The position numbers and the translations under genes are program-made. DNA of 64,000 bases, taken from assembly GCF_012931845.1 (NCBI RefSeq), contig NZ_CP051884.1, positions 1,860,001 through 1,924,000 on the forward strand, in the 5' to 3' direction. The notes under the pieces were generated by a model. The model ran no database searches and was not told where the DNA came from. It worked only from the letters and a program-made list of their open reading frames with translations. This DNA comes from Cellulomonas taurus. GTDB lineage: Bacteria > Actinomycetota > Actinomycetes > Actinomycetales > Cellulomonadaceae. Positions 48,589-56,109 of the stretch are shown in pieces (position 1 is the stretch's first letter; each line of letters begins with the position of its first letter).

Positions 48589-48921
48589 TCAGTCCTCGTC
48601 CTCGTCCAGGTGGTCGTCGAGGTCGTAGTCGAGCTCATCGTCGTCGACGCCGTCGGCATCGTCGTGCTCGTCGTCATCGTGCTCGTCATCGTCGTCGTCG
48701 TGCTCGTCGTCCTCGAGGTCCTCGTCCTCGAGGAAGAACGGCGTCGACTCGCCGTGGATGGTGACCAGCGCCTCGTCGTAGACCTCGAAGGCGTCGGCCA
48801 GCACGTCGTAGGCGTCGTCCACCCGGGAGTCGTCCTCGGTCTGCCGGGTCGCCACGGCCGTGTAGTGCGCCTCGAGCGCGGCGATGAATCGGTCGAGTGC
48901 CGCACGGGGATCGATAGCCAT
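48589..48921 (-). CDS. Small acidic protein with Asp/His-rich tail
   Basis: 110 residues. The first 65 are probably helical (AALDRFIAALEAHYTAVATRQ begins the domain; DDAYDVLADAFEVYDEALVTIHG follows). The remaining 45 are almost entirely Asp, Glu and His, including runs of HDDDDDEH and EHDDDEHDD. It may bind metal or basic partners; I do not recognise a family. Start at ATG 48921 is backed by TACCGT 7 nt upstream. The DNA behind the tail is a degenerate GTC/GTCATC trinucleotide repeat on the plus strand. It diverges from the DUF5703 gene. Confidence 0.75.
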   Translation of the reverse strand: MAIDPRAALDRFIAALEAHYTAVATRQTEDDSRVDDAYDVLADAFEVYDEALVTIHGESTPFFLEDEDLEDDEHDDDDDEHDDDEHDDADGVDDDELDYDLDDHLDEDED

Positions 48922-48934
48922 GACCTGAACGGTA
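48922..48934 (-). promoter_or_regulatory. -10 box (TACCGT) for the leaderless acidic protein
   Basis: TACCGT (48934-48929, minus strand), 7-nt spacer, ATG at 48921. Confidence 0.45.
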
Positions 48935-48995
48935 GCCCCCGAACAGGCACAATGGCACGGGCATAGGTCCGGCCGGGCAAGTGTTGGGGTGGTCG

Positions 48996-49220
48996 ATGGC
49001 ACGCAGCAGAGCAACAGACACGCGGCAGTACGAGTACCGGGTGGTGTCGATCCCGCGCAGCACGACGCGGAACGACGCCCGGCGGCTGCTCACGGACGAG
49101 GCCGAGTACGGGCGGTGGGAACTCGCCCGCACCAGCATCTACACCGGCGGCGACCGCAAGGTGTGGCTGCGCCGCCGGATCATCCGGGTGGAGTCCACCC
49201 TGGGTGTGTACGCGGACTGA
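48996..49220 (+). CDS. DUF5703 family protein
   Basis: A 74-residue protein with the DUF5703 pattern (YEYRVVSIPRSTTRNDARRLLTDEAEYGRWELAR begins at residue 9; core YGRWELARTSIYTGGDRKVWLRRRI). This is a small conserved actinobacterial family without known function, usually next to peptidase genes as here. ATG 48996 is chosen because GGGGTGG precedes it; an in-frame GTG at 48981 exists. Confidence 0.82.
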   Translation: MARSRATDTRQYEYRVVSIPRSTTRNDARRLLTDEAEYGRWELARTSIYTGGDRKVWLRRRIIRVESTLGVYAD

Positions 49221-49285
49221 GGGCGCACGACGCGCGGATCCGCGACGCCGACCTGCGGTTCGGCGATGCCGACGCGCCCGTGCGC

Positions 49286-50641
49286 TCAGGCCTCGCGCAG
49301 CAGCCCGTCCAGCACCCGCACCCCGAACCGCAGCGAGTCGGTCGGCACCCGCTCGTCCACGCCGTGGAACAGCGCGGTGAAGTCCAGGTCGGCCGGCAGG
49401 CGCAGCGGCGCGAAGCCGTAACCGGTGATCCCGAGCCGGGCCAGCGACTTGTTGTCGGTGCCGGCGCTCAGCATGTACGGCAACACGACGGCGCCCGGGT
49501 CCTGCTCGCGCAGCACGCGGGTCATGGTGTCCACCAGGTCACCGGTGGCCGGGACCTCCAGACCGATGTCCATGTGCTCCGGCTCGACGCGGACGTGCGG
49601 TCCGGCCAGCTCGCGCACCTTCGCCAGCACGGCGTCGTGGTCCCCGGGCAGCGGACGCACGTCGACGGTGGCGGTCGCCCGGGAGGGGACCACGTTGCTC
49701 TTGTAGCCGGCGTGCAGCTGGGTCGGGTTCGCCAGCGTGCGGATCGAGGAGCCGACGAAGCGCCGGGCCGGGCCGAGCGCACCGATCAGCCGGTCGATCG
49801 CCAGCGGGTCGTCCACGTCCAGCGGCAGGCCGGTGAGGTCGGCGACCCCCTCCAGCAGCGCCAGCACGGTCGGGGTCAGCCGGATGTCCCACTGGTACGC
49901 GCCGACCCGCGCCACCGCCGCCGCCAGCTCGCTGACCGCGTTGTCCGGGTTTACCGCCGAGCCGTGCCCCGCCTGACCGTCGGCGATCAGCTTGAGCCAG
50001 GCGATGCCCTTCTCCGCCGTCTGCAGCAGGTAGGCGCGCTGCCCGTCGACGTCGACCGAGAAGCCGCCGACCTCGCTGATCGCCTCGGTGGCACCCTCGA
50101 ACAGCTCCGGCCGGTGGTCCACCGCGTACCGGGCACCGAACTTCCCGCCCGCCTCCTCGTCGGCGAACATCGCCACGATCAGGTCGCGGGCGGGCCGACG
50201 GCCCTCGCGGATCATCTGGCGGACCACCGCCAGGATCATCGCGTCCATCCCCTTCATGTCCACGGCACCGCGGCCCCAGACCATGCCGTCGAACTCCTCG
50301 CCGCCGAAGGGGTCGACCTTCCAGTCCTTCGCCTCGGCCGGGACCACGTCGGTGTGCCCGTGCAGCACCAGCGCGCCGCGCTCCGGGTGCTCGCCCGGGA
50401 TCCGCACGACCACGTTCGCCCGTCCCGGAGCCGACTCGAACAGCTCGGGGTCGAGGCCGACCTCCTGCAGCTGCCCGACCACGAACTCCGCGGCCGCCCG
50501 CTCCCCCGGTCCGGAGCCGTCACCGTAGTTCGAGGTGTCGATCCGGATCAGGTCCTGGGTCAACCGGACCACCTCGGCCTCGGCGGCTGACAGGTGGGAG
50601 TCGTCGGCAGGGGTGGGCGCGGCGCCGGGCAGGGGGGTCAT
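49286..50641 (-). CDS. M20/M25/M40 family metallopeptidase
   Basis: A 451-residue zinc peptidase or amidohydrolase. Metal ligands are in VLHGHTDVVP and RGAVDMKG; the general base Glu pair is in MFADEEAGG; the dimerisation domain follows at about residues 200-320 (GQAGHGSAVNPDNAV). The closest functional analogues are DapE- or carnosinase-like. TACGGT lies 7 nt before the ATG, so the start at 50641 is chosen over 50668. It is separated from the upstream M3 peptidase gene by 44 bp. Confidence 0.92.
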   Translation of the reverse strand: MTPLPGAAPTPADDSHLSAAEAEVVRLTQDLIRIDTSNYGDGSGPGERAAAEFVVGQLQEVGLDPELFESAPGRANVVVRIPGEHPERGALVLHGHTDVVPAEAKDWKVDPFGGEEFDGMVWGRGAVDMKGMDAMILAVVRQMIREGRRPARDLIVAMFADEEAGGKFGARYAVDHRPELFEGATEAISEVGGFSVDVDGQRAYLLQTAEKGIAWLKLIADGQAGHGSAVNPDNAVSELAAAVARVGAYQWDIRLTPTVLALLEGVADLTGLPLDVDDPLAIDRLIGALGPARRFVGSSIRTLANPTQLHAGYKSNVVPSRATATVDVRPLPGDHDAVLAKVRELAGPHVRVEPEHMDIGLEVPATGDLVDTMTRVLREQDPGAVVLPYMLSAGTDNKSLARLGITGYGFAPLRLPADLDFTALFHGVDERVPTDSLRFGVRVLDGLLREA

Positions 50642-50654
50642 GCGCCCCACCGTA
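50642..50654 (-). promoter_or_regulatory. -10 box (TACGGT) for the leaderless M20 peptidase gene
   Basis: TACGGT (50654-50649, minus strand), 7-nt spacer, ATG at 50641. Confidence 0.45.
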
Positions 50655-50685
50655 CCCGGCGCCACCACGGCTCAGACCGGGACGC

Positions 50686-52749
50686 TCAGACCGCCAGGCC
50701 GCGACGGGCCAGCAGCGGCTCGGTGCGCGGCTCCCGGCCCCGGAGCTCGCGGAACGCGTCCATCGGGTCCACCGATCCGCCCTTGCTCAGCAGCACGCTG
50801 CGGAACCGGTCGCCGTTCTCCCGGCGCAGCCCGCCGTTCTCCTCGAACCAGGTCACGGTGTCCGCGTCCAGCACCTCGGACCAGATGTAGGAGTAGTACC
50901 CCGCGGAGTAGCCGCTGCCGAACACGTGGTTGAAGTACGTGGTGCGGTAACGCGGCGGCACCGGGGCGAAGTCCACCCCGGCCTCGGCCAGCGCCGCCGC
51001 CTCGAACCGCTGCACCTCGTCCACGTCGGTCGGCACCTGCTCCGGCGACAGCCGGTACCAGGCCTGGTCCAGCAGCGCCGCGGCGAGGTACTCGGTGGTG
51101 GCGAAGCCCTCACCGTCCTGCCGGGCGGCGATCAGGGTGTCGATCCACGCCTGCGGCATCGGCTCCCCGGTCTGGTGGTGCACGGCGTAGGCGGCCAGGA
51201 TGCTCGGCTCCCAGGCCCAGATCTCGTTCACCTGCGAGGGGTACTCCACGAAGTCGCGCGGCACCTCGGTGCCCGACTGCGAGGGGTACCGCACGTCGGA
51301 GAACAGCCCGTGCAGCGCGTGGCCGAACTCGTGGAACATCGTGATGACCTCGTCCCAGGTGAGCAGGGTGGGCTCACCTGCCGGGGGCTTGGGGATGTTG
51401 AGGTTGTTCACGACGACCGGCTTCTCGGCCAGCAGGTGCGACTGGTCCACCAGGTTGTTCATCCAGGCACCGCCGCGCTTGGAGTCCCGGGTCCAGTAGT
51501 CGCCGAGGAACAGGCCCAGCCCGGAGCCGTCGGCGTTGAACACCTCGAAGACCCGCACGTCCGGGTGGTAGCCGACCAGGTCGGTGCGCTCGGTGAAGCT
51601 CAGGCCGTAGAGCTCGTGGGCGGCACGGAAGACGCCCTCGGTCAGCACCCGGTCCAGCTCCAGGTAGGGCCGCAGCAGGCTGTCGTCCAGCGAACGGACC
51701 TCCTTGCGGACCTGCTCGGCGTAGTACGACCAGTCCCAGGCCTCCAGCGTCGCCCCGGGCACGTCGCGGCGCAGGGCGGCCTCCAGGACGGCGGCCTCGG
51801 TGCGGGCGTTGGCGACCGCCGCCGGGGCGAGCGGGCGCAGGATGCCGTCCACGGCGTCGACGGTCTTGGCGGTGGCGTCCTCCACCACGTAGGCCGCGTG
51901 GTGCTGGTAGCCGAGCAGCTGGGCGCGCTCGGCCCGGGCCCTGGCCAGCGCGAGCAGGGTGGCGCGGGTGTCGTGCTCACCGCCCTTGCCCCCGCGGGTG
52001 ACCGAGGCGGTGTGCAGCCGCTCGCGCAGCCCGCGGTGCTGGAGCTGGGCAAGCAGCGGCTGCTGGGTGGGCAGGATCAGGTCGATCAGCCAGGCACCCT
52101 CGTGTCCGCGACGGGTGGCGGCCTCCGCGGCGGCGGCGATCGCGTCCTCGGGCAGCCCGGCCAGCTCCGCCCGGTCGGTGACCAGGACGGCGGCGGCATT
52201 CGTCTCATCCAGCAGCAACCGCCCGAAGACGGTCTCCAGCCGGGTGATCTCCGCGTTCAGCTCCCGCAGACGGGTCTGCGCCGCCTCGTCCAGGCGGATG
52301 CCCGCCCGGATGAAGTCGGTGTGCAGGGTCGTCAACAGGTAGTCGGTGTCGGCGTCCAGGGCCAGTTCCGCGCGCTGGTCCATCAGGGCGTCCACCCGGG
52401 CGAACAGGCGCTGGTCCAGGAAGATCGCGTCCTGGTGGGCCGCCAGCAGCGGGGCGATCTCCTCCTCCAGCTCGGCGAGCTCGTCGGTGGAGTCGGCGGA
52501 GGCCACGTTGTAGAAGACGGTCGCGGCGACGTGCAGCAGATGACCCGAACGCTCCAGCGCCACCAGGGTGTTCTCCACCGTCGGCTCAGCCGGGTCGGTG
52601 GCGATCGCCTCCACCTCCGCGCGCTCGGCCGCCATCCCGGCCAGCAGGGCCGGCCGGTAGTGCTCGGTGCGGATGGCGGTGAAGTCCGGCAGGCCGTAGG
52701 GCAGCGTGGACGGAGCGGCGAAGGGGTTCGTGGGATCGAGGGTCGTCAT
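50686..52749 (-). CDS. M3 family metallopeptidase (oligopeptidase A/Dcp-like)
   Basis: A 687-residue cytosolic oligopeptidase. The zinc motif HEFGH is at about residues 473-477, with the third ligand Glu in VEYPSQVNE-type downstream sequence. NPFAAPSTLPYGLPDF at the N-terminus and FNHVFGSGYSAGYYSYIWSE near the C-terminus (shortened: HVFGSGYSAGYYSY) are typical of peptidyl-dipeptidase Dcp and OpdA. Degrades short peptides such as those released by the proteasome. ATG at 52749 is where homology begins; the open frame beyond it is a shadow of the GNAT gene. Confidence 0.95.
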   Translation of the reverse strand: MTTLDPTNPFAAPSTLPYGLPDFTAIRTEHYRPALLAGMAAERAEVEAIATDPAEPTVENTLVALERSGHLLHVAATVFYNVASADSTDELAELEEEIAPLLAAHQDAIFLDQRLFARVDALMDQRAELALDADTDYLLTTLHTDFIRAGIRLDEAAQTRLRELNAEITRLETVFGRLLLDETNAAAVLVTDRAELAGLPEDAIAAAAEAATRRGHEGAWLIDLILPTQQPLLAQLQHRGLRERLHTASVTRGGKGGEHDTRATLLALARARAERAQLLGYQHHAAYVVEDATAKTVDAVDGILRPLAPAAVANARTEAAVLEAALRRDVPGATLEAWDWSYYAEQVRKEVRSLDDSLLRPYLELDRVLTEGVFRAAHELYGLSFTERTDLVGYHPDVRVFEVFNADGSGLGLFLGDYWTRDSKRGGAWMNNLVDQSHLLAEKPVVVNNLNIPKPPAGEPTLLTWDEVITMFHEFGHALHGLFSDVRYPSQSGTEVPRDFVEYPSQVNEIWAWEPSILAAYAVHHQTGEPMPQAWIDTLIAARQDGEGFATTEYLAAALLDQAWYRLSPEQVPTDVDEVQRFEAAALAEAGVDFAPVPPRYRTTYFNHVFGSGYSAGYYSYIWSEVLDADTVTWFEENGGLRRENGDRFRSVLLSKGGSVDPMDAFRELRGREPRTEPLLARRGLAV

Positions 52750-52757
52750 GCCCGCCA

Positions 52758-53294
52758 TCATCGCCGATCCGTCGCCAGCAGGGTGCCGACCCAGTCGTCG
52801 CGCCGGGTCTCGCCGTCGACGGCGCCGCCGCGGATGCAGCCCTCGACGGTGAAGCCCGACCGCTCGGCCACCGCCCGCGACGGGTCGTTGCCGACGAACG
52901 CCCGCCACTCGATCCGGTCCAGCGCCAGGCGGCCGAAGGCGGCATCCACCACCAGCTCCACCGCACGGGCCATCAGTCCGCGGCCCCGGGCCTCGGGCGC
53001 CAGCCACCAGCCGATCTCCGCCGAGCGCACCGGCTGGGCGGTCAGGCCGATCATGCCGACCAGGCGGGCGTTATCGGCGAGCTCGCGGATCGCCCAGGTC
53101 GGGCTGCCCTTGGTCCAGCCGCCGGCCACGAACTCCTCGACGAAGCCCACCCCGATCTCGCGGGTGTACGGCGAGGGGACGGTGGTCCACTCCTGGATCG
53201 TCGGGTCCTGGCAGATGCGGGTGATGTCGTCGACGTCCTCGGCTCCAGGGATGCGGAGCAGGACGGTGCCGTCGGTCAGCTCGAAGGGGTCCAT
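52758..53294 (-). CDS. GNAT family N-acetyltransferase
   Basis: A 178-residue RimJ/RimL-type acetyltransferase. The acetyl-CoA loop is in EARGRGLMARAVEL (R-G-x-G-L/M), preceded by the IGWWLAPEA strand and followed by LDRIEWRAFVGNDPSRAVAERSGF (core NDPSRAVAERSGF). It lies 8 bp upstream of the M3 peptidase gene. Acceptor unknown; N-terminal residues of proteins or small amines are usual. Confidence 0.9.
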   Translation of the reverse strand: MDPFELTDGTVLLRIPGAEDVDDITRICQDPTIQEWTTVPSPYTREIGVGFVEEFVAGGWTKGSPTWAIRELADNARLVGMIGLTAQPVRSAEIGWWLAPEARGRGLMARAVELVVDAAFGRLALDRIEWRAFVGNDPSRAVAERSGFTVEGCIRGGAVDGETRRDDWVGTLLATDRR

Positions 53295-53344
53295 CCGAGC
53301 ACTCTGCCAGGCGAAACGCCCTGGTGGTGACACAATTTCCACCC

Positions 53345-54118
53345 ATGGCAGCCAGCTACCGGAAACAGCGCGGCGGGGCGCCGCACGGGTTCTTCGCCTG
53401 CGAGGCCGCCGGGCTCCGCTGGCTCCGGGTACCGGGTGGGCCGCCGGTGGTGGAGGTGATCGAGGTCGCCGACGACCACCTGGACCTGGTGCGACTGGAC
53501 CCGGTGACACCGACCCCGGCAGCGGCACGGGAGTTCGGGGCGCGGCTGGCGGTGCTGCACGACGCGGGCGCGCCGGCGTTCGGCAGCCCGCCGGCCGGGT
53601 GGTCGGGTGACGGGTTCTTCGGGCCGCTGGACCAGCCGTGGCCGATGCGGTCCGGGGGGTACGCCTCGTGGGGCGAATTCCTGGCCGAGTGCCGGATCGA
53701 GCCGTTGGCCGAGGCGCTGGGCTCGCCGGGTCCGAGGTCCGCCGGAGACTCGGACCTGCGACGGCTGGCGGACCTGCTGCGGTCCGGGGCGCTGGACGAC
53801 GACGACTCCCCCACGCGGCTGCACGGCGACCTGTGGTCCGGCAACGTGCTCTGGACACCGGACGGCGCGACCCTGATCGATCCGGCGGCGCACGGCGGTC
53901 ATCGCGAGTCCGATCTGGCGATGCTCGCGTTGTTCGGCCTGCCGGAGCTGGATGCGGTGCTCGCCGGGTACCAGCGGGTGCGTCCGCTGCGGCGCGGCTG
54001 GCGGGAGCGGGTCGGTCTGCACCAGATCTACCCGGTGGGGATGCACGCGGTGCTGTTCGGCGGCGGCTACCGGGCGCAGCTGGACCGACTGGTCGCCGAG
54101 GCGCTCGCCCGGAGCTGA
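53345..54118 (+). CDS. Fructosamine kinase family protein
   Basis: A 257-residue protein of the fructosamine-3-kinase/ketosamine kinase family. The catalytic loop LHGDLWSGNVLW and the metal Asp in LIDPAAHGGHRESDLAM are intact. Members phosphorylate glycated amines so that the sugar is released (deglycation). ATG at 53345 is selected; the in-frame GTG at 53324 is less likely. Transcription ends at a strong hairpin at 54192-54219. Divergent from the GNAT gene. Confidence 0.9.
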   Translation: MAASYRKQRGGAPHGFFACEAAGLRWLRVPGGPPVVEVIEVADDHLDLVRLDPVTPTPAAAREFGARLAVLHDAGAPAFGSPPAGWSGDGFFGPLDQPWPMRSGGYASWGEFLAECRIEPLAEALGSPGPRSAGDSDLRRLADLLRSGALDDDDSPTRLHGDLWSGNVLWTPDGATLIDPAAHGGHRESDLAMLALFGLPELDAVLAGYQRVRPLRRGWRERVGLHQIYPVGMHAVLFGGGYRAQLDRLVAEALARS

Positions 54119-54130
54119 CCTGGAGCTGAC

Positions 54131-54170
54131 CGGGCCTGACCGGGCCTGACCGGGCCTGACCGGGCCTGAG
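54131..54170. repeat. Four 10-bp tandem repeats after the fructosamine kinase gene
   Basis: CGGGCCTGAC repeats at 54131, 54141, 54151 and (last base changed) 54161, directly after two GAGCTGACC copies. Probably slippage; no coding role. Confidence 0.85.
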
Positions 54171-54191
54171 CGTCGATGTCCGGACACCGGA

Positions 54192-54219
54192 ACGGCGACC
54201 CCCTCGTGGGGGTCGCCGT
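54192..54219 (+). terminator. Perfect 12-bp hairpin with TCGT loop
   Basis: ACGGCGACCCCC (54192-54203) pairs with GGGGGTCGCCGT (54208-54219) around a 4-nt loop. Terminator of the fructosamine kinase transcript. Confidence 0.75.
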
Positions 54220-54449
54220 CAGTGTGGGACAGCATCCGTACGCCACCGTCCACCGCGCCCGCTTGTCCTTCTCCCGCGCGGCTTGAACCGTCCCGGCCTC
54301 GTTGAGGACCGTCGGTGACGAGCCACCCGTCCCGCGTCCGTCCAACCCTCGTGAGGGAAGCGTGCTCCGCGTCCGGGCCGGTCCTTCCGCGGCGGGATGC
54401 TGCCACCGCCGCGCGGACCGGGTGAGACCAAGTCTCGCCGGGTACAGCA
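54220..54449. other. Non-coding, structured interval between two terminators
   Basis: No gene seen. Short inverted repeats occur at 54421-54439 (GGTGAGAC/GTCTCGCC, 3-nt loop), around CCCTCGTGAGGG, and GGCCTCGT with ACGAGCC. The sequence does not match RNase P, tmRNA, SRP RNA or tRNA signatures I could test by eye. Confidence 0.4.
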
Positions 54450-54482
54450 CACGGCGTCCAGGGATTATTCCTGGACGCCGTG
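54450..54482 (-). terminator. Perfect 13-bp hairpin downstream of the PASTA lipoprotein
   Basis: CACGGCGTCCAGG (54450-54462) pairs with CCTGGACGCCGTG (54470-54482); the loop is the AT-rich GATTATT. It lies 17 bp after the lipoprotein stop on the minus strand. Confidence 0.75.
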
Positions 54483-54499
54483 CGGCGGTGCTGGGTGCC

Positions 54500-54886
54500 T
54501 CAGTTGGCGGGGGTGGCCGGGTCCGTGGTCATCCGAGCGGTGAGGGTCACGGTCGACCCGGCGGGCAGGGTGCCGTCGATCGGGTCCTGGGTGACGACGA
54601 CCCACTGGGTCGGGTCGTCGATCGAGCGGCCCTGGCCGGTGGCGTCGGCGACGTCCACGGTCAGGCCCTTGCCCTCGAAGGTCTCCTGCGCGGTGACCAG
54701 CAGCAGGCCGGTCTGGTCGTAGACGGTCACCTCGGCGGCGGCGGAGGCGGAGGCGCCCGAGCCGGAGGTGGTGTCGTCGGAGGTGCCGTTACCGGAGGCG
54801 CAGGCGCCCAGCAGACCGACGGCGACCAGCGCGGTGGCGCCGATCGACAGGGCGCGGGCGGGGCGGCGGGTCAGGGACATGGTCAT
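54500..54886 (-). CDS. Single PASTA-like domain lipoprotein
   Basis: A 128-residue lipoprotein. Signal peptide with lipobox LLGAC (Cys29), a short Ser/Gly/Thr linker, and one PASTA-like unit: TGLLLVTAQETFEGKGLTV, VVVTQDPIDGTLPAGSTVTLTA (pattern VVTQDP-x-D-G-T-L-P-A-G-S). PASTA units in penicillin-binding proteins and PknB kinases sense peptidoglycan; single-domain lipoproteins are common in actinobacteria and of unknown role. ATG 54886 is chosen because GGAGGG is 5 nt upstream; another ATG lies six bases in. Confidence 0.82.
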   Translation of the reverse strand: MTMSLTRRPARALSIGATALVAVGLLGACASGNGTSDDTTSGSGASASAAAEVTVYDQTGLLLVTAQETFEGKGLTVDVADATGQGRSIDDPTQWVVVTQDPIDGTLPAGSTVTLTARMTTDPATPAN

Positions 54887-55116
54887 CGAAGCCCTCCTGG
54901 GGCGGATCGTCTGGTCAGTGACCGCGGTCCCCAGGGTCTCCAGAGCCGCGGAGGGTGGGGCAGTGCCACGCAGATGGCCCCCCACAGGCGGTGCCGCACC
55001 GCCCGACCTGGACGGAAGCACCCTCGCTCACAGGGTACGCGCAGTGACCTGCATGTTTCGCCAGGATTTCCCGGTCGTGACGCGGAACACGTCCACGATG
55101 ACCGGTTCCTCCCGGT

Positions 55117-56076
55117 TCACCCGTGCAGGGCGGGCTCCTCCGGTTCGGAGAGCGAGAGCACTGCCCCGATCACGCCGGGCGTCCGCGCCACCTCGCGCTC
55201 GATGGCGGCCAGGGCGTGCGAGGCGTCGTCCTCAGCGGGATTCCCGGTCAGGTCGACGGCGCCGGTGAGGAACACCCGCCCGGCCCCGACGAACTCCAGC
55301 CGCACCTGGGTCACCCGGGCCACCCCGGGCAGTCCGAGCAGGGTGCGCACCGCCGCCCGCTCCAGCTCCGGGTCGGCGCTCTCCCCGACCAGGAACCGGC
55401 GGTTGCGGTCGATCAGCACCAGCGCCACCACCCCCAGCAGCACACCGACCAGGATCGACCCGACGGCATCCGGCACCGAGGACCCGGTCAGCTGATGCGC
55501 CGCGATCCCGGCCGCGGCGATCACGATGCCGACCAGCGCCGCCGCATCCTCGAAGAACACCGCGCGCACCGTCGGGTCCGAGGTGCTCAGGATGTGCTCC
55601 CACAGCTCGCGGTCGCGGCTGTCGGCCGCCGCTCTGGCCTGCCGCCATGCCTGCAGGAAGGAGATGCCCTCCAGCACGAAGGCGACGCCGAGCACCACGT
55701 AGGCCACGGTGAAGTTCTCCGCCGGCTCCGGGTGCACGAGTTCCTGGATGCCGTGGGTGATCGACACCCCGGCACCGACGGCGAACAGCCCGATCGCCGC
55801 GAACAGCGACCAGATGTAGATCTCCCGGCCGTAGCCGACCGGGTGGCCGCTGTCGGCGGGCCGGGCACCTCGACGCTGCGCCACCAGCAGGAAGACCTCG
55901 TTGCCCGTGTCCGCCCACGAGTGCGCCGCCTCGGCCACCATCGACGCCGCGCCGGTGAGCACCGCCGCGACGGTCTTGGCGAGCGCGACCAGGGCATTGG
56001 CCGCCAGGGCCAGCACCACGGTGAGGGTGCTCTCCTGCTGCGGCGTCCGGTCGCCCGTGGCACTGTCCTGCGTCAT
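55117..56076 (-). CDS. Cation diffusion facilitator family transporter
   Basis: A 319-residue CDF transporter, six membrane helices and a C-terminal cytosolic metallochaperone-like domain (about residues 225-310). The metal site in TM2 reads HSWADTGNE, and in TM5 EDAAALVG, a pattern closer to the SLC30A9/ZnT9-like branch than to the H-x3-D pairs of ZitB/YiiP. Metal ion specificity cannot be stated, Zn, Fe or Mn being usual. It diverges from the metallophosphatase gene. Confidence 0.88.
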   Translation of the reverse strand: MTQDSATGDRTPQQESTLTVVLALAANALVALAKTVAAVLTGAASMVAEAAHSWADTGNEVFLLVAQRRGARPADSGHPVGYGREIYIWSLFAAIGLFAVGAGVSITHGIQELVHPEPAENFTVAYVVLGVAFVLEGISFLQAWRQARAAADSRDRELWEHILSTSDPTVRAVFFEDAAALVGIVIAAAGIAAHQLTGSSVPDAVGSILVGVLLGVVALVLIDRNRRFLVGESADPELERAAVRTLLGLPGVARVTQVRLEFVGAGRVFLTGAVDLTGNPAEDDASHALAAIEREVARTPGVIGAVLSLSEPEEPALHG

Positions 56077-56109
56077 GGCACTGGATTACCACGTCTACAG
56101 TCGATCGGG

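Noticed and set aside
54220-54449. Known structural RNA (tRNA, RNase P RNA, tmRNA, SRP RNA, T-box)
   Set aside because: A GGTTCAA on the minus strand lacks a pairing T stem, and a GGTGGCA resembling a T-box antiterminator has no downstream gene; other signatures are absent.
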